A stretch of 64,000 bases of DNA from Pedobacter foliorum (GTDB lineage: Bacteria; Bacteroidota; Bacteroidia; Sphingobacteriales; Sphingobacteriaceae). The stretch lies in assembly GCF_013266735.1 (NCBI RefSeq), contig NZ_JABSNU010000007.1, positions 186,001 through 250,000 on the forward strand, written 5' to 3'. A program made the position numbers and the translations under genes. The notes below the pieces were generated by a model. It was not told where the DNA came from, did not search any database, and worked only from the letters and a program-made list of their open reading frames with translations. Each line of letters starts with the position of its first letter. Within the stretch, counting starts at the first letter, position 1. Below, in pieces: positions 35,445 to 44,729 of this stretch.

Positions 35445-35996
35445 TTAATTAGGCATTAATACCGTATCTACTACATGTATCACTCCATTTTTCTGATAAA
35501 CATCTGCTATAGTAACAGTGCTCATTCCACCTTTTTCATCTTTAAGAACTAATTTCTTACCATCCATCCATGCCCACAATTTACCTCCTTGAACAGTAGT
35601 AAGTTCTGCTTTACCATTACCGGATTTGATAGCTTTAGCAATCATTTTAGAATCCATTTTACCGGCAATCACATGATAAGTTAATATTTTAGTTAGCGTA
35701 GCTTTGTTTTCTGGTTTCACCAATGTTTCAACTGTTCCAGCCGGTAATTTATCAAAGGCTTCATTCGTTGGCGCAAACACCGTAAATGGCCCTGCACTTT
35801 TTAACGTTTCAACCAAACCTGCAGCTTTTACAGCTGCTACAAGTGTAGTATGATCTTTTGAATTGACAGCATTATCTACAATATCTTTCGTAGAATACAT
35901 AGCTGCTCCGCCAACCATTGGATTTTTTTGCGCATAAACTTGTGTTGAAAATGCCATAACTGTTACAGCAAATACAGATAGAATTATCTTTTTCAT
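35445..35996 (-). CDS. Secreted fasciclin-domain protein
   Basis: The 183-residue product has a signal peptide (cleavage near VYAQ) and one fasciclin (FAS1) domain: [24 protein letters not shown], then [32 protein letters not shown] and the closing [16 protein letters not shown]1 domains mediate adhesion or protein contacts at the cell surface. The ATG at 35996 is chosen because it begins the signal peptide directly; an upstream start at 36020 adds eight residues. Single gene. The region from 35997 to 36231 upstream is AT-rich with no convincing gene. Confidence 0.92.
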   Translation of the reverse strand: MKKIILSVFAVTVMAFSTQVYAQKNPMVGGAAMYSTKDIVDNAVNSKDHTTLVAAVKAAGLVETLKSAGPFTVFAPTNEAFDKLPAGTVETLVKPENKATLTKILTYHVIAGKMDSKMIAKAIKSGNGKAELTTVQGGKLWAWMDGKKLVLKDEKGGMSTVTIADVYQKNGVIHVVDTVLMPN

Positions 35997-36231
35997 TTTT
36001 ATCTTTTGATTTGAAAACATTTACGCAAACCAATGGAGCTTTGGTTTTTCTAAAGCAATGTTTTTTATTTAAATCCTTAGATATCGAAACAAACTACCTA
36101 ATGCATCATAGATTGTGCATATTTATTAATCCAAAAATAGAAAACCAGCTCTTCATAAATCACAGAAAGAAAGAACTATTAGGGAATTTAAATGTTTTAA
36201 CCAGCAAAAACTTACTGAAAAATATAGAGAT

Positions 36232-36783
36232 ATGGACAATTATCTAGAAAGTATAAAAAAGCAATTTCTTTACTATAAAAAACTAGGGGAACAAGCCATA
36301 GCACAACTATCAGATGAGGATATATTTTGGCAGTATAATGAAGAGAGCAACAGCATCGCTACCATAGTTAATCACTTATCAGGAAATATGTTGTCTCGCT
36401 TTACTGATTTTTTAACTTCAGATGGAGAAAAACCATGGCGAAACAGAGATGCTGAATTTGAAATACACGCAGGGGGTAGGGAAGCGCTAATGAATAATTG
36501 GGATAAGGGATGGGGTTGCTTGATGAGTGCGATAAATCAGCTTGACAATAAAGATCTCAGTATCATTATCTACATTAGGAATGATGGCCATACTGTCACA
36601 GAAGCACTCAATAGACAACTTGCCCATTATCCTTACCATATCGGCCAAATTGTATTTATAGCCAAGATGAGAAAAAATGAAGAATGGAAAACTTTATCTA
36701 TTGCCCGAAATAAATCTACAGATTATAATGCACAGAAATTTTCAAATGAGAAAGGGAAGCGGCATTTTACTGATGATTTATAA
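36232..36783 (+). CDS. DinB-like metal-binding protein (DUF1572)
   Basis: The 183-residue protein is a four-helix-bundle DinB-superfamily member of the DUF1572 type. The expected metal-binding His triad is His48, His132 and His136 (VNHLSGNM and LAHYPYHIGQI). The family includes thiol-dependent transferases such as bacillithiol S-transferases, which detoxify electrophiles; many members are uncharacterised. No signal peptide. Single gene; the function here is inferred from fold only. Confidence 0.88.
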   Translation: MDNYLESIKKQFLYYKKLGEQAIAQLSDEDIFWQYNEESNSIATIVNHLSGNMLSRFTDFLTSDGEKPWRNRDAEFEIHAGGREALMNNWDKGWGCLMSAINQLDNKDLSIIIYIRNDGHTVTEALNRQLAHYPYHIGQIVFIAKMRKNEEWKTLSIARNKSTDYNAQKFSNEKGKRHFTDDL

Positions 36784-36803
36784 TCCTCATCAAGCTAATT
36801 CAG

Positions 36804-37385
36804 TTAAGCTTTCTTTGTGGCGATCACAATTCCCGTTGCCCAACATTGCTTGGTGATTATCAAATCATTTCTGTTTTCTAAATCCTCAATCAATTTAGTT
36901 GCCTTTTCCTGATGTCCATCTGGCCAGTTTGGCTGTGGCAACATATCGTCAATAATATACAAAGCACCAGGATTTAGCATATCCATTACCTCATCAAGCA
37001 TTAGGTATTTGCCATGCCAGGTATCGGCAAAGATATAGTCAAATTTCTTTCCCTTATTCTCTTCAACCCATTCACCTCCATCTATACAATGCAAATCTAA
37101 GCGTTTGTCCTGAATAAGGAAACGAGCTGCAATTGATAAAAACTGATAGTCATTATCGATTGAAATTAAGGTCGAATCCTTATCCATACCATCCAAAATC
37201 CACGAAGTTGACAGTCCTGTTCCAGTCCCTAACTCTAAAAAACTACCTCTTGGTTTAGTACAAGCCAGTGTTCTTAATAAGGAGCAAGTTAATGTATCAG
37301 ATGCCATTGAAAATGCAGAATTCTTTGTTGCCTCATTGATAGCCACATAGGCCTTCGGATAGGTCTGTTTGATTTCTTCGATCAC
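36804..37385 (-). CDS. SAM-dependent O-methyltransferase-like protein
   Basis: The 193-residue class I methyltransferase carries the SAM-binding FLELGTGTGLSTSW (motif I), the acidic ISIDNDYQ (end of strand 2), FDYIFADTWHGKY and a hydrophobic YIIDDM strand. The layout matches cation-dependent catechol O-methyltransferase-like proteins, with metal ligands likely at the two Asp residues in FADTW and IIDDM. The substrate is unknown. It lies head-to-tail with the 2OG oxygenase gene (118 bp away); whether they share a transcript is unclear. Confidence 0.87.
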   Translation of the reverse strand: MIEEIKQTYPKAYVAINEATKNSAFSMASDTLTCSLLRTLACTKPRGSFLELGTGTGLSTSWILDGMDKDSTLISIDNDYQFLSIAARFLIQDKRLDLHCIDGGEWVEENKGKKFDYIFADTWHGKYLMLDEVMDMLNPGALYIIDDMLPQPNWPDGHQEKATKLIEDLENRNDLIITKQCWATGIVIATKKA

Positions 37386-37502
37386 AGGTATTTGGTTTAT
37401 AGGGAATCAAATATTTCCGTGAAGATAGTCTTTGTTTAGCTTTCCTACCTATTATTTCAGCAAGAAATACTGATTAACTGCGCAAAAACGCAGATTCTGT
37501 GA

Positions 37503-38216
37503 TCAGCTAAGGGCGTCATGAAAAATGATCCCAAGGCTATGACGATTGCCACTATGAACCGGACTAACACCATGTTTCATATTTACACGATAATAGGCAG
37601 CACTTCCTTTCACTGGTCTGAAATTGGTAGTAAAGACAACCATCTCACCTCGCAGTGGTTTTAACACATTTGCCTTAGATTGCGCTCTTGGAATTTGTTC
37701 AGTAATCACAAATTCACCTCCCTTATAGTCCTCGTCTATCTGATCCAGCATAAAAACCATTTGCATGGGGAAATAGATTTCACCATACAAATCCTGATGA
37801 AGGGTATTAAATCCACCTTCACCGTATTTCAGTATCAGTACGGTAGGTTTAGTCTGCTCGTGATCCCGGCAAATATCCTTAAGCTCGTGGTGAGTTAAAG
37901 GAAAACGCTTATCAAGTCTCAATTCTTGCATCCACGCATTGGCTACCGGAACAATTTGAGTGTATACACTCTCTCTCAATTCAACAATGATTTGAGGAAG
38001 GGGATAGCTGAAATATTTATATTCTCCTAATCCAAAGCGATAACGCTCCATTTTTATTGTCTTCCTATAGGTGTCTTTTTTATTATAAGTTGCGATCAGA
38101 TTGTCACATTCTTCTTTTGTAAGTACATTCTTTACAATAGCAAAACCTTTATCATGCAACTCTTGCCTTATGCTTGGCCAGTCAAGATCAACAATTCTTT
38201 CATTTATTGATTTCAT
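37503..38216 (-). CDS. Fe(II)/2-oxoglutarate-dependent oxygenase
   Basis: The 237-residue protein has a prolyl-4-hydroxylase-like 2OG oxygenase core with His140-x-Asp142 (LHQDLYG), His215 (MKHGVSPV) and Arg225 for 2-oxoglutarate. GGEFVITEQ and GEMVVFTTNFRPV are family strands. The N-terminal FAIVKNVLTKEECDNLIATY fits the same group. It resembles bacterial proteins called 2OG-Fe(II) oxygenases with unknown substrate, possibly nucleic acids or proteins. No signal peptide; separate from the PhyH-type enzyme at 15631 and not similar to it in sequence. Confidence 0.87.
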   Translation of the reverse strand: MKSINERIVDLDWPSIRQELHDKGFAIVKNVLTKEECDNLIATYNKKDTYRKTIKMERYRFGLGEYKYFSYPLPQIIVELRESVYTQIVPVANAWMQELRLDKRFPLTHHELKDICRDHEQTKPTVLILKYGEGGFNTLHQDLYGEIYFPMQMVFMLDQIDEDYKGGEFVITEQIPRAQSKANVLKPLRGEMVVFTTNFRPVKGSAAYYRVNMKHGVSPVHSGNRHSLGIIFHDALS

Positions 38217-38449
38217 ATTTTCGATGTTTATAAAGCAAAGTAACCGGTTAAATTAAAGGTATTCAACCCGATTCTTGCTAAAGGATAGCTAATATTAAAC
38301 ACAGAATTGAAACATCAGTTTGAATGCTAACAACAAGACTGATTAATTAGCAGCGCAAACCTTCAAGCCCAAAACCAACCTAATTTTAAAAGCTAAACTT
38401 TTTAAACTAACTTTAAAATAATTAGAAATAATATTATTAAAAGAAAATT

Positions 38450-39424
38450 ATGCGTAAAAATCTCTTTGTATTTGGTATGAGTTGGTTGTTGATGCTGGGT
38501 TCGGTTGAATCTTTATTAGCGTCAGGAATCAATGCCGCTTTAAGCTCTAAAACAGAAGTAACTCCTAAAGATTTAATCGGTCGCTGGGACATCACAATTG
38601 ATGAAAATGGAAAATCGGCACCAGGCTGGTTAGAAGTAAAGCTTTCAGGAATCAAAACATTAGTAGGTTACTTTGTGGCACCCAGTGGAAGTGCTCGGCC
38701 AGTTGCAAAAGTAAATTTCGACAATGGGAAATTCAGTTTCACTATTCCTCCACAATGGGAAGCCGGAGATCAGGATTTCGTTATAGCAGGAGAAGTGGTG
38801 AATAGTGGAATTCAAGGTACTATGACTACAAGTGAAGGAAAAAAATATAGCTGGAAAGGAGTAAAGGCTCCATATTTAAAAAGAACTGCTGCTCCGATTT
38901 GGGAAAAAAGCATTAACCTGTTCAACGGAAAAGACTTAACCGGATGGAAAGCCATGGGAGAAAACCAATGGGAAGTACGAAATGGCATTTTAACCAGTCC
39001 AAAATCGGGAGCCAACTTAATTTCTAACCAGAAATTTAACGATTTCAAATTACACGTAGAATTCAGATACCAAAAAGGAAGTAACAGTGGTGTATATTTA
39101 AGAGGCCGTCATGAAGTTCAGATTGAAGATAGTCCGAAAGACCAACATCCATCAAATGTACTGTTTAGCGGCATTTATGGTTTTCTTACACCTAGCGAGA
39201 TTAATGCTCTTGGCCCCAACACCTGGCAAACTTACGACATTACCTTAATTGGCCGAATGGTTACTGTGGTAGTTAACGGAAAAACTGTAATCAACAATCA
39301 GGAAATCCCTGGTATAACAGGAGGTGCCTTAGACAGCAATGAGGGCGAACCTGGACCGATATATATACAGGGAGATCACGGCCCAATTGAATTCAAAAAA
39401 ATAGTGATTACGCCGGCTAAATAA
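38450..39424 (+). CDS. DUF1080 (3-keto-disaccharide hydrolase-type) secreted protein
   Basis: The 324-residue product has a signal peptide (about 1-24), an N-terminal beta domain (LIGRWDITIDENGKSAPGWLEV), and a C-terminal concanavalin-like DUF1080 domain (about 145-322) with LFNGKDLTGWK, FKLHVEFRY, NSGVYLRGRHEVQIED and the ending GPIEFKKIVI. Characterised members cleave glycosides oxidised to the 3-keto form. It sits alone here, 16-22 kb from the oxidoreductase/isomerase operon, so any link to that pathway is inference. Ends at a strong terminator. Confidence 0.88.
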   Translation: MRKNLFVFGMSWLLMLGSVESLLASGINAALSSKTEVTPKDLIGRWDITIDENGKSAPGWLEVKLSGIKTLVGYFVAPSGSARPVAKVNFDNGKFSFTIPPQWEAGDQDFVIAGEVVNSGIQGTMTTSEGKKYSWKGVKAPYLKRTAAPIWEKSINLFNGKDLTGWKAMGENQWEVRNGILTSPKSGANLISNQKFNDFKLHVEFRYQKGSNSGVYLRGRHEVQIEDSPKDQHPSNVLFSGIYGFLTPSEINALGPNTWQTYDITLIGRMVTVVVNGKTVINNQEIPGITGGALDSNEGEPGPIYIQGDHGPIEFKKIVITPAK

Positions 39425-39436
39425 AATCATTTTCAC

Positions 39437-39472
39437 GTGTACCTCATTTAACAAAAAGCGAATGAGGTACAC
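39437..39472. terminator. Terminator between convergent genes
   Basis: A 12-bp perfect stem (GTGTACCTCATT with AATGAGGTACAC), 12-nt loop, with complementary TTTCA and TGAAA flanks. It lies between the DUF1080 stop (39424) and the DUF4180 stop (39496). Confidence 0.85.
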
Positions 39473-39495
39473 ATGAAACGAAATCTTTAATGGAA

Positions 39496-39837
39496 TTAAG
39501 GGAATGACACTGTAGCCAGAAAATTAATCTGTTTACCCTTATTACTTTCGTAAATAAAGTCTCTTAGGCTATTACTATCGTACTTAGCAAAATCCCCGAC
39601 AATTACCAACCGCAGCCTATAATTAGAGAATTTCTGTAAAAGTTCTCCAGCTATTCCGGTCTTCAAATCAAAGAATTCAGGTGTAATATTTTTTTCAAGA
39701 ATGATAATCTTATCGAAATCCTGATAGTAAAGGTCAATCATTATTTGCAGACCATCTTCAGCATTCTTTATCAGTATTTCATCAGAAATTACTTCTGCTA
39801 TTTTTTCATCACCAACCTGGTGTATTTCAATATTCAT
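39496..39837 (-). CDS. DUF4180-family protein
   Basis: A 113-residue cytosolic protein of the DUF4180 type: it begins MNIEIHQVGDEKIAEVISDEILIKNAEDGLQ, and contains IILEKNITPEFFDLKTGIAGELLQKF and RLVIVGDFAKYDSNSLRDFIYESNKG. The family is predicted to be alpha/beta and distantly like STAS domains; its role is unknown. It is followed on the same strand by nothing close; the amidohydrolase gene lies upstream at a 45-bp distance, so co-transcription is possible. Confidence 0.85.
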   Translation of the reverse strand: MNIEIHQVGDEKIAEVISDEILIKNAEDGLQIMIDLYYQDFDKIIILEKNITPEFFDLKTGIAGELLQKFSNYRLRLVIVGDFAKYDSNSLRDFIYESNKGKQINFLATVSFP

Positions 39838-39882
39838 AGGGTTTATGTTTTGGGCTATAAATATACTCGAAAAAATAATCTT

Positions 39883-41613
39883 TTAATTTGCTCGCTGGTA
39901 AACAATTTTTCCTTCTTTTATAGTTTCCAATACTTTGATGTCTCTTATTTTCTCTGGATCAATAGTTGTAGGGTCTTGATCTAAAATCACCATATCGGCC
40001 AATTTACCTACTTTTAACGACCCCTTCGTGTCCTCTTCATGGTACTGGAAAGCGGCATTAATGGTAATTGCTTTTAAAGCCTCTATTGGCTTTATGCGTT
40101 CATTAGGACCAAGAACCATTCCTGACCGTGTTTTTCTATTTACTGCAGCGTAAACAGCAGTAAGGAGGTCTGGTGGCGTAACAGGGGAGTCGTGGTGCAT
40201 GGTAAAGAGAATGCCTGCTTTTAGAGCAGAATTTGCAGGACTGATGAAAGCTACTCTTTCTGGACCAAAAACACTGGAATAATGCCAATCTCCCCATAGG
40301 TAAGCATGGGTAGAGAAGTAAGAGGGAATTACACCAAGATCTTTAATTTTCTGTATATGATCAGGGCGGCTATTTTGAACATGGATTAGCGTCACCCTTA
40401 ATTCTGGCTTATAAATCCCCTCGTCTTTTAATCTCTTAATTACTCTGATTGCCTGATCAATAGCTGCATCCCCATTAACATGTAGTTGAGCTGTGATATT
40501 GTTCTGGAAAAGGGTTTTTAAGTCATTATACAGAACATCATCGGTGAATATTGGAAAACCTTTATAGTCTGGACCTTTTCCAGCCGGAGGCACAAAATAA
40601 GGCTTGGTTAACCAGGCTGTTTTAGCCTGTGGGGAGCCGTCATCAGAGAATTTAAAACCTCCTAACTTTAGCCTGTTGTTGTACTTCATATATTCAGGCT
40701 TAAATTTATCCAGCTGGCTTTTGAACTGTTCGTAATCAGGAAAATATACAACATCAGCTTTAAATAAATGTTTAGCTGCAGCTTCTTTTAAAAGTGACAC
40801 ACTTTCGCCCATTGTCCTTCCGTCACAGATTGTGGTTTGTCCGTAGCTCAACCATTCTTCCTGCGCTTTCATTAAGTCTTTAATCGCTTGAGATTCGCCC
40901 TCAGACTTACTTGCGGGCATTTTCTTCATCAAGGCAATGAGCGCCCCAAAACTGGCATTCTCCTCTAATTTTCCATTTAACTTTTTCGTCTTTGGGTCAC
41001 GCCCAAAATGCCCACCCTCAGGCTCCTTTGTATTTTCGTCAATATCAACTAACTTCAACATGGCTGAATTGGCAACACTGGAATGACCAGAAGCATGTAT
41101 CACAATTATAGGATTAGTTGTACTGATTGCATCCAGTTCATCGCGTGTTGGATGTCTATGCTCAATCATAATAGCATCATCATAACCATTCCCCATAATG
41201 GGCTGGGTGGATGGTATTTTCTTGTCTTTGATATATTTTCTAATCGCCTGCTGTAAGTCCGGAATGGAATTTACGGTACCATAAGGTGTAGGAGATAAAT
41301 CTACTGCCTGTATCATCCCCGCCCTTGAGGTAATGTGACCATGTGCATCTATAAAACCGGGCAATAGCGTTTTACCCTTAAGGTCGATTATTTTCGTTTT
41401 ATCACCGACAAATTTGTCGGCTTCAGCTTTTTTTCCGGTAAAAAGTATTTTTCCGGCTTTTACAACCACAGCCTCTACAGTTGGATCCGTATCTTCCATG
41501 GTTAAAATTGAACCGCCGTAATAAATAGCATCGCCTTTATCAGTAGTCGATTTGCTGTTACAGCTAAGCAATAAAATTGTAAAGAGTAGATGGAAATAGG
41601 AGCTTATTTTCAT
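39883..41613 (-). CDS. Amidohydrolase-family lipoprotein (YtcJ-like)
   Basis: The 576-residue protein has a lipoprotein signal (LLLSC, Cys18) and the metal-dependent amidohydrolase fold. Visible motifs are LPGFIDAHGHI (first metal His pair), VIHASGHSS, QLHVNGDAAI, LIHVQNSRPDHI and MHHDSPVTPP (catalytic Asp). It matches the YtcJ/exoenzyme regulatory protein AepA group, whose substrates are mostly unknown amides or formamides. Probably periplasmic. It is followed at 45 bp by the DUF4180 gene on the same strand. Confidence 0.9.
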   Translation of the reverse strand: MKISSYFHLLFTILLLSCNSKSTTDKGDAIYYGGSILTMEDTDPTVEAVVVKAGKILFTGKKAEADKFVGDKTKIIDLKGKTLLPGFIDAHGHITSRAGMIQAVDLSPTPYGTVNSIPDLQQAIRKYIKDKKIPSTQPIMGNGYDDAIMIEHRHPTRDELDAISTTNPIIVIHASGHSSVANSAMLKLVDIDENTKEPEGGHFGRDPKTKKLNGKLEENASFGALIALMKKMPASKSEGESQAIKDLMKAQEEWLSYGQTTICDGRTMGESVSLLKEAAAKHLFKADVVYFPDYEQFKSQLDKFKPEYMKYNNRLKLGGFKFSDDGSPQAKTAWLTKPYFVPPAGKGPDYKGFPIFTDDVLYNDLKTLFQNNITAQLHVNGDAAIDQAIRVIKRLKDEGIYKPELRVTLIHVQNSRPDHIQKIKDLGVIPSYFSTHAYLWGDWHYSSVFGPERVAFISPANSALKAGILFTMHHDSPVTPPDLLTAVYAAVNRKTRSGMVLGPNERIKPIEALKAITINAAFQYHEEDTKGSLKVGKLADMVILDQDPTTIDPEKIRDIKVLETIKEGKIVYQRAN

Positions 41614-41750
41614 AGTACTTTAATTCGTATTTAACTCAGAAAGATTACCTAAGTAGTATACCTTTTTTTCCTATGATTTGTTTTACAATTCGGATAATAG
41701 CTACCCATCATTGTTGAGTTACGATCAAGCACGTTGGAAGACCATTCGAG

Positions 41751-42095
41751 TTAGGATGCTATTTTTCTAACCAACTTTTTATAATCTTCAAGTAATGCGA
41801 TGTATTTTTCCATCCAATAATATACTGAATTCGAATGGTCTGCATTGATCTCATTTTTGAATGCGGGCATGTCTTCCATATAAGTTAAACCAACAAGCTC
41901 TCCTTCAAAATCACGCGAAAAATCATAATCAATAGCCTTTCCGATCTCCACAATCACTTCTGTATGCAGTTTCTTCTGGCTAAACCAATTATATAAAGTC
42001 CGTCTGTTTACATGTAATCGTCTTGATAACTCACTGATGTTTACATTTTTTCTGCGAACTGCAAGTTCAACAATTTCTCCGGCATTGTGTTCCAT
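41751..42095 (-). CDS. Small helix-turn-helix DNA-binding protein
   Basis: A 114-residue protein whose N-terminal half is a helix-turn-helix (GEIVELAVRRKNVNISELSRRLHVNRRTLYNWF, the RRTLYNWF helix being the likely recognition helix). The second half has a coiled, charged helix (YYWMEKYIALLEDYKKLVRKI). It resembles Fis-like or XRE-type regulators. It lies 272 bp downstream of the outer-membrane barrel gene on the same strand, a stretch with no visible signal, so it is probably independent. The target is unknown. Confidence 0.75.
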   Translation of the reverse strand: MEHNAGEIVELAVRRKNVNISELSRRLHVNRRTLYNWFSQKKLHTEVIVEIGKAIDYDFSRDFEGELVGLTYMEDMPAFKNEINADHSNSVYYWMEKYIALLEDYKKLVRKIAS

Positions 42096-42367
42096 AACTT
42101 TATTTTATTAAATAATCATTTGATCAAACGCTAGGGACGTTTCAACAATGTATGGCATATTATATACTAGGCAGGAAACAGCGATAATTAATTAGGTGAG
42201 CGGCATTAATATTCAGGTCTCTTATACTCAAAGGTATTTAACAATAGAAAAGAAATAAACCTGCTGGTTGTCATAAACTTACTTTTTATTCTCATTTTTC
42301 TATTATGAAGAAAACAAAAGCATTGCCTCAGTTAAAGTGCAAAATCGATTTTTAAGATTAATTTATG

Positions 42368-43615
42368 CTAAAAGACTTCATTTAGCCCTAAAAATAACCC
42401 TTTTGCACCAAAATTACCAAAAGCGTAATCTACGCATAAGTTTGTCCTGGTAGCCTTGTTGAACAAGATACGTAAACCGGCACCACCAGCAGGTTGCCAT
42501 TTTTGAAACAGCTTAGTGCCCGATTCATCGTTAGCGGTCTGAACATTAAAGAAAGTAACACCACTAATAAAATTATTTCTAGTTATTGGGAAGCGATATT
42601 CCAATTCAGAATAACAGTACTGAGTGCCTTTAAAGTAACCAACGGTATACCCTCTGCCACTCCTAAAATTAGCATCTTTTCCTGTCCCCGGAAGTTCCAG
42701 ATAGGGCAGTGTACCACTTATCAGATAAGATCCCCAATTCCAAAATGCAAGTACATGTTCGGGATTTCTGGTAGAAAGGCTCCAGTATTTTCTAAAGTCA
42801 GTTGTTACCTGTACTGCATTTTTTGTACTTCCAATCCAGGTTTGGTTCACTCGAAAGCCCGCATCAGCATATATGCCTTTAAAGGCACGGTTCTGATTGT
42901 CGCGAGTAGTGTATTGTAAGTTCATTAAAAAGCCATTGGCCATATAGTGGTTTTTATCAAAACCATGTTGTTCACTATACACATGGTAAGGTGTTTTGCC
43001 ATCAGCATTATTCGGATCTTTAAGATTTCTTCTGATCTCAAATGATGCACCAGCTCCAATAAATAAGTGATCCTGAATTTGCTTATAAATTTTTTCTCTA
43101 AAATTATAGTACTCCCCATGGATAGCATAGCCTTTACGGTCTGGATTGGATAGTATTACTTCATCTTCCGTACCGGTTGCGGGTTTACCAATACCTAATC
43201 CAAAATCCGGAGTAACAGTTTTAGCTGCTACCAAACTTCCTTGTAAGTTCCATCTATTGCCGGGAGTGTATACGTTGTGGCTAAGGTAAAAATAAATAAT
43301 CCCTTTGGTAGTAATTGAAGCAGATGTTGCAGCAACCGACATCAGTGTTTTTGGTTCATGTCCCAATACCTTTCCAATTACTGCTTTAAGCCCTATCTGA
43401 GCGCCAATACTCGGATTATAAGCAATACTTGGCATAGGAGTGATACCTGATGCTTTATGCGCTGGTTTAGGTGGTTTCCCTGGGCGAAAAATACTACGGC
43501 CTAAGTCAACCACATCATACTCCTTTACTGTTGAATCCTTCTTAACCGAATCTGTGGATGCGATTACTTGCCCATAGCCATATACCTGGACACTCATAAA
43601 TGAGACCAGTAGCAA
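42368..43615 (-). CDS. BamA/TamA-like surface-antigen outer membrane protein
   Basis: About 415 residues as a TTG-started frame. The C-terminal half has the bacterial surface antigen (D15/Omp85 barrel) signature: FRSGRGYTVGYF, SELEYRFPI, GVTFFNVQTA, GGAGLRILFNK, and a final Phe in LGLNEVF. No POTRA domains are present, so it is a barrel-only member of unknown role. The signal peptide seems to start earlier: an ATT codon at 43642 would give a basic KHSIKIK start followed by VLLLVSF and cleavage at YGQ. I therefore consider the true start uncertain. Confidence 0.82.
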   Translation of the reverse strand: MLLVSFMSVQVYGYGQVIASTDSVKKDSTVKEYDVVDLGRSIFRPGKPPKPAHKASGITPMPSIAYNPSIGAQIGLKAVIGKVLGHEPKTLMSVAATSASITTKGIIYFYLSHNVYTPGNRWNLQGSLVAAKTVTPDFGLGIGKPATGTEDEVILSNPDRKGYAIHGEYYNFREKIYKQIQDHLFIGAGASFEIRRNLKDPNNADGKTPYHVYSEQHGFDKNHYMANGFLMNLQYTTRDNQNRAFKGIYADAGFRVNQTWIGSTKNAVQVTTDFRKYWSLSTRNPEHVLAFWNWGSYLISGTLPYLELPGTGKDANFRSGRGYTVGYFKGTQYCYSELEYRFPITRNNFISGVTFFNVQTANDESGTKLFQKWQPAGGAGLRILFNKATRTNLCVDYAFGNFGAKGLFLGLNEVF

Positions 43616-43733
43616 TACCTTTATTTTTATGGAATGTTTAATTTCTTATGTATTTAAATGAATACTGGCAAATAGACTTAAACTTATTGATTCTTTTTTA
43701 ATAAAACGATTATCAGACAATCAATCAGACCAA

Positions 43734-44507
43734 TTAATTTAGCATATGAGCTAATATCGGAGCGCATTTTTCTAAACATGGCTGATAAAAATGACCGTGT
43801 TTCCAATTTGCTGATTTAGGAGATAAACCCCACCAAAATTCTGCGAGAGCCAAAGGCTCCATTTCATGACTAAAAGCATACTGCAATAATTTTGGAGCCG
43901 CACATTCTCCGGCACCTGCAGGCGGTTTTCCGGCTGATGTATTCTCAAACGCTTGAATTAAACTTTTCGATTCACCTGCTTTATTTAAAAAATGATACTG
44001 TTCAAAAATTTTATTCTGTAACGAATGCGAGTGCTGTTTCCGTAATGATTTTAAGCTATGAATCTCATCTTCACAAGAATTATTCCGATAAGATTCAAGT
44101 TGGTTAATTTTTTCATTTAACTGTGTCAACATTTCCATTCCGGCATTTAGAAAGCCTCCTTGCTCCAAGCCATCAAAAATTGGTGGTACAAATTTGGAGT
44201 GATGATTTTTTCCAGCCAATTTCCCTGAAAATGCAGCAAGGTAACCAAGTCTGCCAGCTTTTGTCCGAACAATTAATACACCAAACATTTTTCCTATAAC
44301 CATTCCTTCAATCCCCTCAGATAAACCAAAATTATGAATCCAATCTTGCTGATGCTGCAAGTGAAATTGCAATTTATCTACAGCAAGTAAGCAAAGTGGA
44401 TCGACTTCTTCTTTTAGAGAAAAGACTAGTCCTTCTGCCAGTGTATTTATTTCCGCTGTTTCTTCGAAAGGGCAAAACACTGAGTCTTCATCAATTAAAT
44501 CTTGCAT
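43734..44507 (-). CDS. Stand-alone N-terminal domain of an RluA-type pseudouridine synthase
   Basis: The 257-residue protein matches the N-terminal extension of large RluA-family pseudouridine synthases (about 550 residues): IHNFGLS, GKMFGVLIVRT, GRLGYLAAFSGKLAG, FVPPIFDGLE, PPAGAGECAAPKLLQYAF, AEFWWGLSPKS and PILAHML. In those proteins the catalytic domain follows directly. Here a stop codon follows AHMLN, and the remaining 118 bp before the next gene is non-coding, so no HRLDxxTSG-type catalytic segment is present. It could be a functional separate domain or a truncated gene. The coding frame is otherwise intact. Confidence 0.8.
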   Translation of the reverse strand: MQDLIDEDSVFCPFEETAEINTLAEGLVFSLKEEVDPLCLLAVDKLQFHLQHQQDWIHNFGLSEGIEGMVIGKMFGVLIVRTKAGRLGYLAAFSGKLAGKNHHSKFVPPIFDGLEQGGFLNAGMEMLTQLNEKINQLESYRNNSCEDEIHSLKSLRKQHSHSLQNKIFEQYHFLNKAGESKSLIQAFENTSAGKPPAGAGECAAPKLLQYAFSHEMEPLALAEFWWGLSPKSANWKHGHFYQPCLEKCAPILAHMLN

Positions 44508-44611
44508 TATAGCAGCAGTTGTAGCATAAAAGGTTTAAGAATTATAGAAATCTTATGCGATTGTTAGGAACAAAGATCAGACAATTTTATTAAAATCACG
44601 AAAACATGTTA

Positions 44612-44637
44612 GTAGTGGTGCATTGATGCATTACTAC
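44612..44637. promoter_or_regulatory. Inverted repeat in the divergent region before the MscS gene
   Basis: GTAGTGGTGCAT and ATGCATTACTAC form a 12-bp stem with two G-U pairs around a 2-nt centre, between the RluA-N gene (start 44507, minus) and the MscS gene (start 44730, plus). Symmetry suggests an operator or an RNA hairpin; no regulator is adjacent. Confidence 0.4.
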
Positions 44638-44729
44638 CTTCGCGAGCTCATAGATGGATATATTCACCATGGGAATCTTAAAATAAATCTCAATTTTTAC
44701 GTATTATTGAGTTAAAATCCTTTTAAGTT

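Noticed and set aside
36011..36247. 78-codon frame upstream of the DinB-like gene
   Set aside because: Low-complexity AT-rich sequence with no domain, overlapping both the fasciclin promoter region and the start of the next gene.
42494..42919. 141-codon frame antisense to the outer-membrane barrel gene
   Set aside because: The sense frame shows the surface-antigen barrel motifs and terminal Phe, so the antisense frame is incidental.
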